A stretch of 64,000 nucleotides of DNA from Theodoxus fluviatilis (lineage: Eukaryota; Mollusca; Gastropoda; Cycloneritida; Neritidae). Positions 62,880-64,000 of the stretch are shown in pieces. How positions within the stretch are numbered: the stretch's first letter is position 1; each line of letters begins with the position of its first letter. The notes beneath the pieces are model-generated. The model did no database searches. It saw only the letters and a program-made list of their open reading frames with translations, and was not told where the DNA came from. Both the position numbers and the translations under genes were made by a program. Location of the stretch: NCBI GenBank assembly GCA_034096865.1, contig JAWQFJ010001324.1, forward strand, positions 1 through 64,000. The letters are read 5' to 3'.

Positions 62880-63991
62880 GCACCTGTGTCAGAGAGGTGG
62901 ATAGTGAGATGTGCGGTAGTACTACCCCACAGTCACCGCCAGTTGGTGTTTGATTTGGCCGCGACACAGGGGAGTGACCAAAACCTATCAAAGGTTACGG
63001 CAACATTTCATGTGGCCGGGAATGCTGAGAGGTGAAATGGCTGTGCAAGCACTGTGCCGTGTGCCAGCAGGCAGGGAAAAGGGCCTCAGTGAGCCCAAGG
63101 CTTGCCTAAGACCCATTCTCGCAGTACAAGAGCCATTCTTACGGGTGTTGGACTGTTGGTCCTCTCCCAAGAAGCCGAGGATTTCAGTACCTGCTCATGA
63201 TGTGCATGACCAGATTTGTGGAGGCCGTTCCCTTGAGAAACATCATTGCAAAATCCGTGACAAAGGCCATGCTGAGATTGTTTTCCATATTTGGATTGCC
63301 AAGAGAATTACAGACTGATCAGGGCACCAACTTCACGTCAAAGAGTTTCGGCGTGGATCTGAAAGACCTTGGTATCTCACACGTAGTGAGCAGTCCTTAC
63401 TACCCTCAAAGTCAAGGAGCGCTAGAACGTTTTCATCACTCCTTGAAGGAAATGTTACGATGATACTGTGACGGTGAGCCTCACAAGTGGCCGGATGGCC
63501 TACAGTTTGTGATGTTCGCCGCCAGAGATGCTGTCCAAGAATCTTTAGGGTTCACCCCCTTTGAGCTCGTGTTTGGACAAGAAGTAAGAGGCCCCTTGAA
63601 GATCGTGAAAGAGATGGTTGGATGGGAATGAGAAAATGGAAATGCTGTCGTTTGTGAGTGGTCTGAAAGAGAATGCTGAAAGCGGTTTAGTGTGCAAATA
63701 CCCCTCCTGGGTAAAGCAAAACGACAGATGAAAGAGTGGTACGACAGGAAAGCGCGAGAAAGAAAGTTTGAGCCTGGTGACAAAGTGCTGGTGTTGCCAG
63801 TCCCAGGTAGTTCTCTCTCAGCCCGGTATTCAGGACCGTACGCGGTGAAAAGACGTGTGAGAGAGGTGACCTACATCGTCAGCACCCCAGACGGTCGCCG
63901 CAAAGAAACAATGTGTCACGTGAACATGTTAAAAGTGTGTCGCGAGTGCGAGGACAAGAGGGAGGATGGACGTGCGTGTGGCTGTGATTAA
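62880..63991 (+). pseudogene. Ty3/Gypsy integrase, frameshifted
   Basis: HRGVTKTYQRLRQHFMWPGM starts the zinc-binding HHCC region, with CKHCAVCQQAGK in the next frame. The core follows in shifting frames: TVGPLPRSRG, MTRFVEAVPLRNI, LQTDQGTNFTSKSF, SSPYYPQSQGALERFHHSLK (exactly 35 residues between that D and E). Then FTPFELVFGQEVRGPLK, and a C-terminal GPY-type domain (YSGPYAVKRRVREVTYIV) to 63991. Protease, RT and RNase H are missing. No 3' LTR is reached before the window ends. Confidence 0.9.
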
Positions 63992-64000
63992 GCCTGGAGG

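Overview
This is a stretch of animal nuclear genome, most likely from a mollusc and probably a gastropod. That is inference. It rests on spliced genes with GT-AG introns up to several kilobases, dense non-LTR, Tc1, Ty3/Gypsy and Helitron remnants, very heavy CA/GA/GGAT microsatellite content, and a secreted mosaic protein of CUB, kringle, sushi, C-type lectin and ShKT modules of the kind common in lophotrochozoans. No bacterial operon, rRNA, confident tRNA or CRISPR is visible. Most long open frames are translations of simple repeats and are not genes.

Region 1 (1-10.5 kb): a minus-strand gene I do not recognise, with four 3' exons packed into 189-1527 and one 5' exon about 8.6 kb away at 10.1-10.5 kb. 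Splice phases agree throughout. Its C-terminus carries a PIP-box-like motif. The long intron holds a 30-bp minisatellite, CA/CG tracts, a retroelement remnant with a hammerhead-like core, and a large inverted CA/TG pair.

Region 2 (10.5-18.5 kb): a LINE ORF1-like fragment, 3 kb of drifting ACTC/ATCAA/CCAAT simple repeats with one hairpin-bearing island, a 34-bp minisatellite, and a decayed minus-strand LINE reverse transcriptase.

Region 3 (18.5-37.5 kb): one or two candidate minus-strand exons near 19-20 kb, an ORF desert, an unusual 11-bp-periodic GCC/GGC array at 25.3-25.7 kb, two GA arrays, a 499-bp MITE-like element, LINE fragments, an apparently complete 1,542-bp Tc1 element with an intact 339-residue transposase, a 65-bp minisatellite, and a LINE C-terminal domain.

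Region 4 (37.5-61 kb): a minus-strand gene of at least 15 exons. Read 5' to 3' it encodes CUB, kringle, a small Cys-rich module, sushi, C-type lectin, ShKT, sushi, and a beta-rich module I cannot name. Its introns hold about 30 copies of one short SINE-like repeat, every one in the same orientation as the gene, with GGAT/GAAT tails that have grown into arrays. They also hold a LINE split by a Helitron-derived insertion, a TIR element, and a probable assembly duplication beside a 3-N gap.

Region 5 (61.2-64 kb): a plus-strand Ty3/Gypsy element with decayed gag and integrase. The pol middle is missing and one of the SINE-like repeats sits between the two parts.

The two host genes appear unrelated. 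Almost everything else is repeat biology layered over their introns.
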